A stretch of 64,000 nt of DNA. Source: Agrostemma githago (taxonomy: Eukaryota > Streptophyta > Magnoliopsida > Caryophyllales > Caryophyllaceae). The notes beneath the pieces were generated by a model. The model was not told the DNA's origin. It saw only the letters and a program-made list of their open reading frames with translations, and searched no databases. Position 1 is the first letter of the stretch. Every line of letters starts with the position of its first letter. Below, in pieces: positions 33,806 through 47,113 of the stretch. The stretch lies in contig OY288243.1 in assembly GCA_958450325.1 (NCBI GenBank), positions 68,680,606-68,744,605 of the forward strand. The letters are read 5' to 3'. Both the position numbers and the translations under genes were made by a program.

Positions 33806-34840
33806 CTTTGTTTACACATTCTAGAAGTGATGACTCAAATATTAATTTATGCTTTTCTTGGAATTTTCAGCTATGTAATGACTTTAAGCTTTAACATTTT
33901 TACTTTCGGTTTTTATTATCAAAATCCTCAAGCAATTCAATTTTTTCACAATTTACAATGGATGCTTTCCTACAAGCCACCCAAAGTCACAGTGTCAAGT
34001 AAAGGTTCGCTCTTTCACGAGGATGTTACTTTTGACGATTAATTTAGGGTGCACATATAGACTGCCTCCAATTCCTTATAGAAAATACTTTGGGTGATGC
34101 AGAACATCAAGATGTGTTTTTAACACCATGTATGTGCTACAATGCACTAACAAAATTACAATGCTCCAATTAGTGGTCGGGTTCCTAATAGGTGTGTTAG
34201 TAGCAGTAGATCATAAAAGCCCACCTTCCAAAGAAGCACCCCGTAATAGCATCCTACAACGAATTCTACCGTACAAATTGCAGAGATTTGTACTGTCAAT
34301 GGGCCACGACGACATGCTGCATCCAGTTGATAAGTTAAGGCAGAGAAATCTTTAAAAGATCATTAAAAAAATCTTTAAGAAATTCATGAGACATCATTAT
34401 TCAGTGAAGCATCATTAAAAGATCAACATTGTACAGTGTATTCAATGGAGGAAACCAATGTCCCAAATTTGTCCAACACCAAGAGTCTTATAATTGCAAA
34501 CAACTACCTTAATAAAATAATTTAAGTGAAAAAACCTGTATAAGTTATTAAACCTGTTAAAATCAACTAGCTACCAAAAAAGGTTGCAGTTTACACGTCC
34601 ATACCAGATAAATGCCCTCAAAGAACTACTTAAATGAAAAAATAACAAAAAAATTAAACAGGTAAACTACCCACTAACCCACTACCATGATTTTCCAGTC
34701 ATCATGTTTAACAAGGAGTAACTTCTAACTACCCACACCCATGAAACCAAGCCTTAATTTTATATATACCCATTGAGGTACACATTTTAGCCAAAGAAAA
34801 ATTACATAAAAAAAAAAAAAATATTAGCATCATAAACAAA

Positions 34841-36500
34841 ATGGCATCGTCCGAGTCTCCTTTGAAAGTCATCAACAAATCACTCCGTGGCGAATACATA
34901 GAAGCTAGAGTCCTACGTTTTTGGCGTGCCAAAAGCCCTTCATTCAATCCCTGTAATGAAGAACTCATGTCTTACGAGATGTTGATTGTTGACAATAAGG
35001 TATCAAAAAAATACACCACCTTTTTAATCATCATTTTTGTGAATCCTAAATTGCTGTTAACGGTTTATTTTTTAGAGTCGCCAAATATTATTAACATACT
35101 TTTTAAAACACAGAGATAACCTTATAAAACATACATTACAATTCTTTTTTCATTATTTATTCATTTTATGTATTCATTATTAAAAAATTATGAATGGTCT
35201 CCCCAATTTAAAAACATAGACACGAGGGCAGCCCAATTTAAATACATTTTATGAAAGCATTTTACATGATTGACTTCCAATGATTGGCCTTAAAAAACAT
35301 TCATCAATGGTGTTTTCTTTTTTATTTTTTATATATTTTATGAATTCATTATATTAAAAAAAAACTGGATTCTCAAAAAACATGCATCACTGTTCTTTTC
35401 TTTTTTTTTTATTCATTTTATGAATTCATTATATTAAAAAAAATCTGAATCCTCAAAAAACATGCATTACTGTTCTTTTTTTTAAAAACAATTTATGAAT
35501 TCATTATTAAACAAATCATAATTCTTAATATATATAGTAAACATTACTAATCCAATATTATTGTCAAAGCCATTAAGTAAAATATTAGATTGAATGAAGT
35601 TAACTTACCTTTTCACCGATTATGTGCAGGGATTAGTTATGCAGTGTACCATACAAGGACATTTAATGCACATTTTTGGAGAACGTATCACTGAGGGGAA
35701 GACATACAGGTTTGGTAGATTCTCATGTGGGTTGAACAAGGGTTGGGACATTGCTACACCCCATTGCTGCAAAATTATATTCAATGATTCTACAATTGTT
35801 GAAGAATTTGAAGCACTATTCCCAACTTATGGCTTCAATTTCTCACAGCCAACAAGTTCAGTCAAAATCATTTAGGAGACCGTACCCTCATTGGTATAAT
35901 GTTATATACAACAGATTTATTAACTTACCTTTTATCCTACAAATTTATTATTATTTGTTACATATTGTTCAATTTATTATTTGTTACATATTGTTCAATT
36001 AATTTCAGATTTCATAGCTGAATTGGAGGAATACAAGCTACCTTTATGTGGTGCACTACCATACTCACGCTTGAAATTGGTGGATGCAAAGTAAGAATTA
36101 TGTCTAATCATTCTTATTCTTAGAATTACTTGGTATTTCTTTTTCCTGGAAACTATTTTTTGTACAATCTGCAGTGGGGACAAGATTACCGCTTGGATAT
36201 GGGAAGATTTTAGAGCTCAACTCTCTGAACTCGGAACTGCAGCAAAGTATCTCAGTACAAAACCGATATTGGTCTTTCAATGTGTAAAGATAAAGTTCAA
36301 ATGGTAAGAAAAAGAATAATCTATAGTTACATTTCTTTTGTAAGAAAACAGATTTAAAGCATTCATAATCCATCACAGACTACACAAGAATTGAATCAAC
36401 AAAGGAGACAAGGATTTTCATTGAACCAAATATCACGGAGGTGGTTAATTTCCGTGCAACTACAAGTGGAAGGAAGATTCTGCATGTTACTTGGGCATAA
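34841..36500 (+). pseudogene. RPA70-like gene 2, N-terminal half
   Basis: Exon 1 (34841-34999) starts MASSESPLKVINKSLRGEYI and ends YEMLIVDNK before GT. Exon 2 (from 35630) reads GLVMQCTIQGHLMHIFGERI and KTYRFGRFSCGLNKG. Exons 36009-36090, 36175-36303 and 36379-36500 read LPYSRLKLVDA, NGDKITAWIWEDFRAQLSEL and TRIFIEPNITEVVNFRATTS, ending at TAA. The order DUF223-like then OB-fold is that of plant RPA1-like proteins. Exon 2 runs into TAG without an obvious donor, and the last junction is out of phase, so the gene is probably decayed. It is clearly different in sequence from gene 1. Confidence 0.68.
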
Positions 36501-37311
36501 TAAACATTAATTTCTGAAGTGCAGCTGTTTCGCATCCATTCCATGTTTCCAAATTAGATCCCATGCAATTTACATTTTGATGAATTTTCTTTGTTGTTCA
36601 AATGTTTATCGGATGTTTCCTTTTAATTTCTTTAGGTCGACTGTTTTCCCATTCAGTATTATTTAAATTTAGGACTTCTTTCATTTACTTTAATGTTCAG
36701 TATTTTTTAAGTTGCTTTCTTATGTTGTTTGATGAAGATTTCCTTTTTGTTTTCGATATCATCTGTACATTTCAAAGCCTGAGTTGTATGTTTTACGTTT
36801 ATTACAACACATTGAAATAATCCGCTAAACAACATTGGCATTCATAAAATTCTGTTGAAATATCTAAGCAAAAATTGAGTTACTGTGCATGATTATCTTA
36901 CAAAAATTTCTTAACATAACAAATTTAAGATGCAGCAGTTCATTCATATTAGACACTCATTCAATAAACAGTAGTCCATTCATTATCTTACACTCATTTT
37001 AGAAACTCATTATTTCATGCCATTGGCTCCCAATTTAAGCATTATCAAAAACAGATATATTCTATCATGTTTTCCAGATTAAACTTTAAGAGTTGCACAT
37101 ATCATAATACAAATAAACATAAATCACATACATATTAATTCACTTACACTTTGAAATCAAATCTTTATAAAAAATAATTAGAATAGTAGATAATGTATAA
37201 CAGTCAGCCCAAAGATAAAAAATTATTAGAAAATTCTTTTTCATTCATTTTATGTATTCATTATTAAAAAATTACAAGGACAACCCAAATTAAAAACATA
37301 AACACTGGGGC

Positions 37312-37485
37312 AGCCTTGATCATGGGTTGAGACCGGGAATTAAATTCTATGAGATCGAGTCTGGCGTTGTTCCTCAGTAGCTCAGTGGTAGAGCGGTCGG
37401 CTGTTAACTGATTGGTCGTAGGTTCGAATCCTACTTGGGGAGAATTTATTCATTCTTTAATTCAGAATGAAGAGGCTCGCTTCTA
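37312..37485 (+). other. chloroplast DNA insertion (NUPT) around trnN-GUU
   Basis: The tRNA gene is preceded by GACCGGGAATTAAATTCTAT and GAGATCGAGTCTGGCGTT and followed by CATTCTTTAATTCAGAATGA and AGAGGCTCGCTTC. To my memory these are the normal plastid flanks of trnN-GUU. The surrounding DNA is AT-rich Helitron sequence, so a plastid fragment of about 170 bp was inserted. Borders are approximate. Confidence 0.75.
37371..37442 (+). tRNA. trnN-GUU: plastid-type tRNA-Asn (GUU) copy
   Basis: The 72-base sequence folds as a complete cloverleaf. It has a 7-bp acceptor stem (TCCTCAG with TTGGGGA, including G-T pairs), a D arm with AGCTCAGTGGTAGAGC, the anticodon loop CTGTTAA with GTT, and a T arm GTAGGTTCGAATCCTAC. 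It lacks an encoded CCA, as plastid genes do. Being nuclear and plastid-derived, it is probably a relic, although its internal boxes could allow pol III transcription. Confidence 0.92.
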
Positions 37486-38278
37486 ATTAAATACATTTTA
37501 CAAATTCATCCTTAAAAAAAATATTAGGGCAACCATAAAAACATAAACACTTAAAGCATTTTACATGATTTCATACTATTTCCTAGAATCTAATTTCAAA
37601 ATCATTAACTTCCAACGAATGGCCTTAAAAAACATACATCACTGTTCTTTTCTTTCTTTTTTCATTTTAAGAATTCATTATATTAAAAAAAAACTCTGAA
37701 CTCTAAAAAAAAATGCATCACTGTTCTTTTCTTTTTTTTATTCATTTATGAATTCATTATATTAGAAAAAATCTGAAATCTTAAAATACATGCATTACTG
37801 TTCTTTTCTTTAAATCATTTCATAAGTATACATTACTAAACCAATATTATTGTCAAAGCTATTAAGTAAAATATTAGATTGAGTGAAGTTAACTTATCTT
37901 TTCAACTGCAAATATCCATTAGTTTTTCAACCACCCATGATAACCACCCACCATTTCCTCATCTGCCACCACCTCCACAAGCAATGACCATGTCCATAAT
38001 AACCCACATGCCAAAAAACCATATATATATATTAGTTAGTCTTTCCACATTCTTAACATACTTATTTTCACAGTTTAACATAATGGATAAAAAAATGCTC
38101 ATCCTCATCAAAAAATCAGATTGCTCCGAAATCCATCACTGAAAGTCCAAGACTATCATGCATTTCTGATCTAATCCAACTTCATAAGGTCTAAACTCTT
38201 TGCTTTGATTCTACCTCAATTCTTAATTTTACTATTTAATAATGCAACAAATGTATCTAAGAAAATGTCATATGACAG

Positions 38279-39290
38279 GGTGGAAATTACACCATTGTTG
38301 GAAAATTGAAAGAAATTGATACAACTAAGGAATGGTAGATTAACCAATGCAAGATATGTCAATAGATATGTGGAAAGAAATCTGATGACTTATGGTACTG
38401 TACAATGCCATTTTGCGATTCATCCGAGATCAGGGCCAAAGAAAGGAATTTAAAGTCGGTAACCAATCTACATTTCATAACTTTACGATAATTATTTACG
38501 CTTTTATTATTTCATCAACTGATATAATTATTTAGATACGAGGTCAAATTCTTAGTTGAAGATCATAATGGTGACAAAATTCACGTCATAGCAAACAATG
38601 AACAAATGGAAGCAGAAACCGAATTTACTGCATTTGAATCGTCTGACATTTTAATGAAGGTACAAGCATGCTGATATAGAACGACTTGAACTGGATTTCA
38701 ATTAAATTTTTATAAATAATTATTTAATCTATCTCTTACATGTTACATTGCAGATTGGTTCAAAAGAAATACCACTGCCATTACTGACACTCCTAAATAA
38801 GGAATTCATTATAGAATTAGCAGTTTGCCCTTGGTTCAATATTGTGAATGATTCAAGGTGCTACAATGTTGTGAAGTTATGTGATGACCAAGAAGAGATC
38901 AATAGGATGAAGAGCATGTGGTCACAACCGGTAATTTATTGTTTTCCAAGATAAAAAGGCAATATTGTTTAACATGTTCTAATCTAATTGCCATTATTCT
39001 TCATTATAGGATCAAAGCACACTGACAAGCGTTTCTGGGATTTCTAATGATTCACAATTGGTTAGTCAACCCATTAGATTATTACGGTTTGACATGTAGT
39101 TCAAACATTTCATTTAATGCTTTATGTGATTGATGGAGATTTTAATGTACAGAAAATTGTACCTGATGGTTACACATATGTCGATCCGGCAGTAGTATGC
39201 ACTGACACTGAAAATGTGGCTGAAGTGACTCCAACCAACAAGCTTCCACGTAAAAGGCAATTCTCAAGCATGAGTGATGAAAGTGAATAA
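38279..39290 (+). pseudogene. RPA70-like gene 2, C-terminal half with stops
   Basis: Exons read 38279-38458, 38536-38659, 38754-38930, 39010-39060 and 39153-39290. The first holds the DBD-C zinc ribbon, NYTIVGKLKEIDTTKEW then INQCKICQ, ICGKKSDDLWYCTMPFCD, with two in-frame TAG codons at 38336-38338 and 38363-38365. The rest reads YEVKFLVEDHNGDKIHVIAN, IPLPLLTLLNKEFIIELAVC and a basic/acidic tail ending SSMSDESE plus stop. Except for the two TAGs the exons are open and well spliced. It presumably once continued the N-half at 34841-36500; the intervening 1.8 kb holds the plastid insertion and repeats. Confidence 0.7.
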
Positions 39291-39837
39291 AAAACAGAGA
39301 TGTTAGATCAAGAATCAACAACTAAGGACGCCCGCAAAATTCAAAAGAGCTGAAGCTTAGTCATTCCAATGTTGCATTGTAGTCCTGAGTGGTTTTTATT
39401 TTAATATAGTAATTATGTAACTGAATACTTATCTTCTTTCATGTATTGTTCTTGATGATATTTTAATGTTATTTCCATTTTAAGTTTCCACATTCACTTC
39501 CCTATTAGGTTTCCCAATTAGTTGTCATTCTATATTAACAGACTAATTCATACATCAATTATATGTCAATTAAATCAATTATTAATAACAAATACATATG
39601 TAAACATTTAATAAAAATGCAGACTACATTTATGACATAATTCATAACAAACTAAATATTTAATCAAACTCCAACCCTAGCTATTCCGTTTCATGTGACA
39701 ATGCTCAAAACTTTGAGATGATTATAACAAACATGACCCATTTAATAACAGTTATCAATACTTTTCTTAGTAAGATAGTGGGATAACATAACCATTTTAA
39801 TTAATAACCTCTTATTAACTTCTCATCTAATCTTCCC

Positions 39838-39845
39838 TATAAATA
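39838..39845 (+). promoter_or_regulatory. TATA box candidate upstream of RepHel
   Basis: A perfect TATAAATA lies about 150 bases before the ATG at 39991, after a CTTCCC stretch. A pyrimidine-rich start region (TTTCTCTTTCTAACACA) follows about 17 bases downstream. Good plant TATA context, but the assignment to RepHel is inferred. Confidence 0.45.
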
Positions 39846-39990
39846 GGAACTATAATTTCTCTTTCTAACACAATTGTATTCAATCACGAACCAAATCATA
39901 TCTTCTTAGGATAATACCACATTGAAGTAGTAGTAAATTTCTAATAGTTTATTTAGTGTGAATTCAATTATTAGTATTATATTATTAATA

Positions 39991-40069
39991 ATGGAGAACA
40001 CATATGCATCAGGACCATCAAAGAGAATCAAAAGCAGCAGCGATAATAGAATCAAGTTTTCAAATAAAA
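39991..40069 (+). CDS. possible first exon of RepHel
   Basis: The reading MENTYASGPSKRIKSSSDNR then IKFSNK ends at a GTGAGT donor near 40070. It is short and basic and could provide a nuclear-localisation signal. The next RepHel-like coding sequence is 2.7 kb downstream, so the link is tentative. Confidence 0.35.
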
Positions 40070-42790
40070 GTGAGTTCTTTAACTAAAAAATTAAGATTTT
40101 TATATTGTTTACATTATAGGCTTATTTGTTACTATTATTAATATATTGATTTGAAAATGTAAAAAATCCTAAGTTCTACCAATTTATTTATGATTTACTC
40201 ATATTCTGTAGTAGTATATGTTGCCTGATATTTAACCAGTTTCTTAATTATCATAATAATCACAAAAAATAAGAGTAAGAAATGCGTTAAACAAATATCC
40301 AGAAAAAAGAATTTATTATCAAAAAATTAATTGAAAAGTAACAAATAACATTTACACACGGAGAGCACAACATAAAGCAAAGTAAAACTTAATGATATAC
40401 CACCATTATAACTATTGATACGCTAATATACGTTACTTAGTTCCATACATAATTATGTTAAATTTTATTATATCTGTTACTTATAGCCGTGAATAATGGT
40501 AGTATTTGTTACTTATCTTTCTACATTTATGATTTCTGCAACTGTGGTCATAAAAAGTTTACAACTCAAAAAGAATTACCATGTCCGAAACATCACCAAC
40601 CCGAATACATTCTGGCATTTATTCCAATCATCACCAACCATGGAGTTTGAATTTTGTTTGTATTTACTCCAATCCTGCATTTGATTACAATTAGTAGATA
40701 AACTTTTTTAAAAATAACGGGGGTTTAAATTACTTAGAAACAATTTATAAGTAGATTTATATAATGAAAGCCAAATTTACACCCGTAATGACTAAAAATG
40801 GGACAATATTTTATTACTTATTCAATTAATTATCAGAAATTACACTTATCAAGTAGTACAACAATATCTAGATCTACAACATTTGTAAAAAATATAATAA
40901 GAAATCAGATTCTTGGTTAGTCATTCTATAAACACCAAAAAATATGAAATTAAGTATAAGAAACTAAAATATTGAAGTTGTATTAATACAAAAAAATAAG
41001 ATCTACAACATTTCAGGATTTATACATAATGAAAACATCAGATCACCAACATTTCAAAAAAAAAAAAGAGAAGATCTCCTTCGTTCTTGCATGTTGGTCA
41101 TTTTTAATTTTCTGTTACTATTTCTGTGATATTAGTTATTTTTAATGAATTATAAACCATTCATCATCAAAAAAATCTTTTTAGGGTGTATTCATCTAAA
41201 AAAACATCAGATCTAAAACATTTGAGTGAGATATGCGATTAAATTTAAAATTTAACAATAATGCAATTGACCATAGTAGACGAAAATGTGAAGGAGATGT
41301 AACGATCGGTCATTATACCTTCGGTTGCATTAGTAATATCTTATGACAATTACAGAGATTATTTAAGCCATATCCTATGCATGAAAAACCCGATTAACCC
41401 CGGATCCGATGCGCGAGATCCCCAAAATGTCGCCATTATCTTCTTTTTTAATTCCTGAAATCTTATCATTTCAATCACATATTAGTGCATTGCATTCTAC
41501 TATCACAAGTGAGAATAGATAAATATAATACTGTCCTAATGCATTATCAAATATATATAATGGATAAATAGGATAGGATTACTAATGATAAAAGATAAAT
41601 AGGATAAGACTCATTTTTTATGAAGATTGTGAGGGTAAGAGTTTGAGGGAGAGTGAGATTTAAGAGAGGGAGAGTGAGGCGACGGGAGCTGATGCTTTTA
41701 GGGTTAGAAATAGGTTGTAAGAGATTGATGGTGTATTTATATTGACTATTTGTTAGGGTTTAATTGAGGGTTGGGTCAATTTGGTCTGCCGCTATTGTTT
41801 TCTATGGGTTTTCGATTGGGTCTGCCGCTGCTATTCTCTATGGGTTTTCAATTTCCAGCCCAAGTGTAATGAATGTTTTCGATTTCTATGGGTTTATAAT
41901 TTTCTATGGGTTTTCTATGGGTTTAGTGGATGCCTATTATTATATTGTAAACCCAAATGTCTGTGGTAAGCAGCTATTTATAGTTGGGGTAATTCATTTA
42001 TAATGCATTGAATGAATAGTTTAGTTACACATAACCATGGGTTCGAGCCGATAACTCAAAAATAGTTTAAAATAGCAAACTTGAAATGACTTGGTCCAAC
42101 CTGAATTCAACATAATTTAATTACCTGAAATTGGTCCATCCCAAAGCTGGCTCAACCCGTTGGCCTATTTTGCCAAATCTAGCTATGAATGTTTAATTCG
42201 TGTCCGATATTTCGGAGACTCTGTACGAAAAATTCAAAGGATCAAAACGATTATAAAAGAGTAATATGAAAATTTTAGGCATGAAAAAGTCATATATATG
42301 AAAATATAACAAAGAGTCATATACCTACTAAACGACATTAGTACATGAGAATGATAACCCGTACATGAAATAGTGGCATTATGATCTCCCTTTTTAATAC
42401 TACGTTGTAATTGTGATCCCAATTTTAACGGTAGGTCTCCCTTAGGATGAGTTATCCATCTTAAACATATAATGTTTCAAATAATCAGGAACGAACCCAG
42501 AATAAAAAAGGTACTACGAATCGGTTGTAAATAATGTCTATTTATGTTTTGTCTAAAAATAAAAATTGTAATTATATTTTGTAGAACATGAATTATCATA
42601 CTAAGATATCTACACTTAATTATTTCAAGATCACGGAGAAGAATGTAAGACGGTGTTATACTCTTAAGCTGAATTACTTTTTGCATCTAAGTATTTTTGA
42701 AAATGTGTAAAATGGCGTTATGAGATAAAGAGGAAAGAATATTCTAACTATAAACGGTATCCTACATACGGAAATGTTATCCATTTCCTT
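40070..42790. other. AT-rich region upstream of RepHel body
   Basis: No gene supported. A TATGGGTTTTC minisatellite lies at about 41800-41930. A possible DNA-transposon end lies near 42130-42190 (GGCCTATTTTGCCAAATCTA). The region could be a long RepHel intron. Confidence 0.45.
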
Positions 42791-45376
42791 ATGCTCCATC
42801 ATAATGTTATATACATTATGCCTTCATTATTTTTAGTTATCGTTTATTCTTTACTGATAGGTGGTCAAAGTAGTTCATCTGCTGCACACAATGTCGGATC
42901 GGATCACCAACTTACACTGGACGTGCGTACCCCCTTAGCAGATATTACCAAACGTATTTGCCTCTTCATCTCCATTTAACTTATTACACACGTCTGTGTG
43001 TATATATGTTTTTGTTTACCGTTTTTAAGCTGTTTCCTTCGAACATTTTTAATTTGCCATTTTTTTTGGGGTGATCAACCGTTAGGGCAATCTTCTTCAT
43101 TGGGTGTCCGTGCTACACCACAACGCTTTTTGACTCCTAATTCATATGTTGCTACACCATCATCTGCTTTGACATTTGAACAAGTTGCACTTACCCCGAG
43201 GCAACAGGCTGCAAAGATACGAAGGGCTAGAAGAAAGGTATTAAATGCACACAAAAAACGGAAAGCTTCTTCATTAGTCGCCTCGCAAATATGTACGTGA
43301 AGCCCTTTTTGATCATATTTAGTTAATATTTGCCCATTTTGTCAAATGAGACTTATGATCCTTTGTTATTTTTTCCTTTTTTGGTGCCCTATTTGGGTTT
43401 CATTGTTGTTTTGACGCACTTTGTCTTCTTAAAAGTAAACACCTTTTGCCAATCTCACCCACTTCATTTATGTGAAGGCTCTGACCAACCAGTCGACATT
43501 GATTTGGAGCGAGGTTTGGAATCTGAATTTGACGAGATATCAACTCAAATGAGTGAATCTTATCACCTCTCATTTGAAACAGCGGTCAGTGGCAATGATT
43601 TCCAAGAACACCATTTTGAAGTTGGCTCAAGCAGTGCTGCAACAATTCACGTTGTAGATATTGACGAAGGTTTCAAAAAATCACTACTTTAACCGCTCAA
43701 TCAGATATATAATCTGTCAAATGATTTACATAAATGTTGTCCTATAATATGATGGATTATATGTGTTCATTTATTGTTTTCATTTTTTCCATTACTATCA
43801 GAGGTTTCAGAATATTGGGACATTGGTGACCCTGACTATTAGTGTCAAATGTGTCATGCCCAAATGTGGTATGAGGAAAGGATCGGTAAAGGTCGCGGTA
43901 CGAGAAATCCAAGGTTCTCTTTATGTTGCTCAAATGGGAAAGTAACGCTGCCATTCCTAAGCGAGCCACCCCCATTGTTGAAGTCATTGTTGAGTCGAGA
44001 ACATCGCCTCAGTTCTTCGTTTATTACAAATATTCGTGGTTACAGTTGTGGATATTCTTTCTCATCCACCGGTGGCATCATCGATAAAACTGTGAACCAT
44101 GGTCATGGCCCCTATACATTTAGGATGGGAGGTCAAAATGTTCATCGGATTGGCAGTTTGTTGCCCGATGATAATTCAGTTCCCAAGTTTTGCCAGTTGT
44201 ACATCTATGACATCGAGGAAGAGGTCAACAATCGAATAAATGCTATAGCGTAACTTCCTAATTTTAGTTCATTACTTGATTTTTAGTTTATGTATTTTTG
44301 AAATAACATTTTAGTCTTCTTTATGTAACTTTTTTTTGTGTAAAAACAGAGGTGGTGGTCAGAGTAGATTTAATGAGGAACTTATGTCACTATTGAAGGA
44401 AATGATTGATGAACATAACCCTCTAGCCAAGGTTTTTCGTAAGGAAAGAGATAGATTATCATTAGACGTTGAAGGTGATGTTAGTATCAAACTAATCGCA
44501 AGAAGATCCACTGACGGTAGAACATATAACCGTCCCACTGCTTCAGAGGTAGCTGCTGTAATTGAAGGCGACATAGGGCCTGGCATGGAACACCGTGATA
44601 TTATTGTTCAAAAATCATGTGGACAATTACAGCGAATCTTCGAGTTGCACCCCTCATATCTTGCCTTACAATACCCTATCTTGCCACCTTACGGCGAGGA
44701 TGAGTTTCGTCCAAATATTTCCCAAAGTCAGGCGTCAGTTGGTACAAGCACGTGCCTAAAACCGCGCGATGAGCTTACCTTACGTGAGTTCTTTGCCTTT
44801 TGTTTTCAAGACAGACCAGTTGATATTGAATATCCTACATGGACATTAGCTTGCAACTTATATCAACAGTTATGCATGGATGGATATATGATGGTTGAGT
44901 CTCAAAGATTATCCTTCTTACGATTCAACCAAAATTTGCTTAGGGTTGACAAGTACAAGAATGTTGTCGATGCAGTTGAAGGAGGAAACATTGAGCCATC
45001 GTTAACTGGTAATCGTTACATTGTTCCGTCATCTTTCACATCTGGGAATTCATTTATGAGATCGAAGTATTTGGACACTATGGCTATTTGTAGGTGGTGT
45101 GGTTACCCAGACCTATTTATTACATTTACATGCAATCCGAAATGGCCAGAGGTTGTTCGATTTGTAACTAAAAGAGGTCTTCGCTCTGAAGATCGCCCAG
45201 ATATTTTGTCCCGTATTTTTCAAGTGAAATTATACGAGTTAATCCAAGACATGAAAGTCCGTGAAATCTTCGGAAGGACTAAAGCAGGTCTGTATTTGCA
45301 TTATCTTTTTAAAATCAAATTTTAGACTCTTTGTACATTATTGCTGACTTTTATTGTTTTTTTAAATCCTTCTTAG

Positions 45377-45945
45377 TTGTGTACACTGTTGAATTTCAAA
45401 AGAGAGGACTCCCCCATGCACACATTCTGTTGTTTCTCCACCGAGAAGATAAGTTTCCCGAGGTGGCTGATGTAGACAGAATCATCTCTGCTGAGATTCC
45501 TGATGAGAGACAAAACCCAATATTGCATGCTGCTGTATCAGAATTGATGATCCATGGTCCTTGCGGTGCATCAAATCCTCAATCACCGTGCATGGTAGAT
45601 GGTACATGCATTCGAAAATTTCCAAAGCCATTTAGTCCCAGAACCACAGTTGATAAGAATGGCTTTCCTATTTACCAAAGAAGAGATAATGGTCGTACGA
45701 TATTGAAAAATGGTGTGCCAATTGATAATCGATATGTTGTGCCTTACAATCCTTACCTTATTGATAAATATCTAGCCCACATAAATGTTGAGTGGTGTAA
45801 TCAGGCAAGGTCAATCAAATATTTGTTCAAGTATATCAACAAAGGTCCTGATCGTGTTACAGTGGAATCGTCCCATAGTTATCGCAATAACCAAAATCAG
45901 CTTGACCAGATTCAGAAGTTATATGATTTTCGATATGTATCTGCG
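45377..45945 (+). other. Rep HUH nuclease core of RepHel
   Basis: After an intron (45298-45376) the reading VYTVEFQKRGLPHAHILLFL carries the HUH metal-binding motif, His-Ala-His at 45415-45423. The catalytic tyrosine motif KYLFKYINK has tyrosines at 45820-45822 and 45832-45834, the two-Tyr arrangement typical of Helitrons. All catalytic residues are therefore still encoded, although a stop follows at 45946. Confidence 0.9.
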
Positions 45946-47113
45946 TGAGAAGCTACTTGGAGAATATTTGCTTTCGATATCCACTATAGGACTCCTGCGG
46001 TTGAAAATCTTCAATATCATCTACCTGGGGAGCAGTCTGTCATCTTTGAGGATGATGACCCTATTGATGAGGTTCTTGAGAACCCAAGTGTTGCAATGTC
46101 TAAATTTGTTGATTGGTTTTCATTGAATGCTAGAGAATCTGATGCACGTGATCTTCTGCTATCTGAAATTCCTCAAAGGTATGTATGGGATAGAACTAAG
46201 AAGAAATGGAAGCGTAGGCAAAAGTTTTTTTTGCAATTGGCAGACTACACCACGTCCCCATAAAATGTGGCAAACTCTACTACATGAGAACAATGTTAAA
46301 CCATACTAGGGGAGCAAAGTGCTATGAGGACATTCGAACTGTGAACGATATATGTTATCAAACTTTTCGAGAAGCGTGCTATGCTCTTGGTTTAATTGGT
46401 GATGACACCGAGTATGTTAATGCCATTAAGGAAGCACATTATTGGGAATCAGGGACGTATCTTAGGCATTTGTTCACGTCATTACTGTTATCCGAATCTA
46501 TGTCTATGCCACATACAGTGTGGGAGGAAACGTGGGAGTTATTATCTGATGACATCCTCTCTAAGCAACAAAGGCTTCTATCGAATCCCTGTAAGTTCGA
46601 TCAGTTGTTGGACTTTTTTATTGATCCTTTATTTTATATAGGTAACATTAGCAAAATGAATACCTATTACAAAAACACTTTGAGTGATATTATTTTTCTT
46701 TGAATCTTAGAAATGCTCCTATAAACTGATGAAAAAATAGAAAATTCTCGATGAGTGCAAACCAACTTATGTAAAATAAAATTCGTTTACAATTAAAACT
46801 ATTTATATTATTTAATGAAGGGAGTATATTGCAATTTACCATTTTAGTACTCAAGTTTGCAAATTATGGTCCTTTTTAATTCTTAGTAATCATTATTTCA
46901 TAAACAAGCTCACGTTATTTACGTTTTGTCTTAGATTTGGAGTTGTCTGATGAAGAAATCCATAACTTAGCCCTACTTGAGATTGAGGCTTTACTACAAA
47001 GCAATGACAGTAGTTTGGCTAGATTTGATGGCATGCCGATCCCTGATGCAACATTAGCTTCCTACTTAGGTAACACATTAGTCCGAGATGAATAATCATA
47101 TGATAGGGTTGCT

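Noticed and set aside
41764..42003. 79-codon ORF with repeated FYGFS
   Set aside because: Encoded by the TATGGGTTTTC minisatellite; no domain.
42130..42195. Possible hAT terminus (GGCCTATTTTGCCAAATCTA)
   Set aside because: Only one end is visible and no 8-bp duplication could be found, so it is not called.
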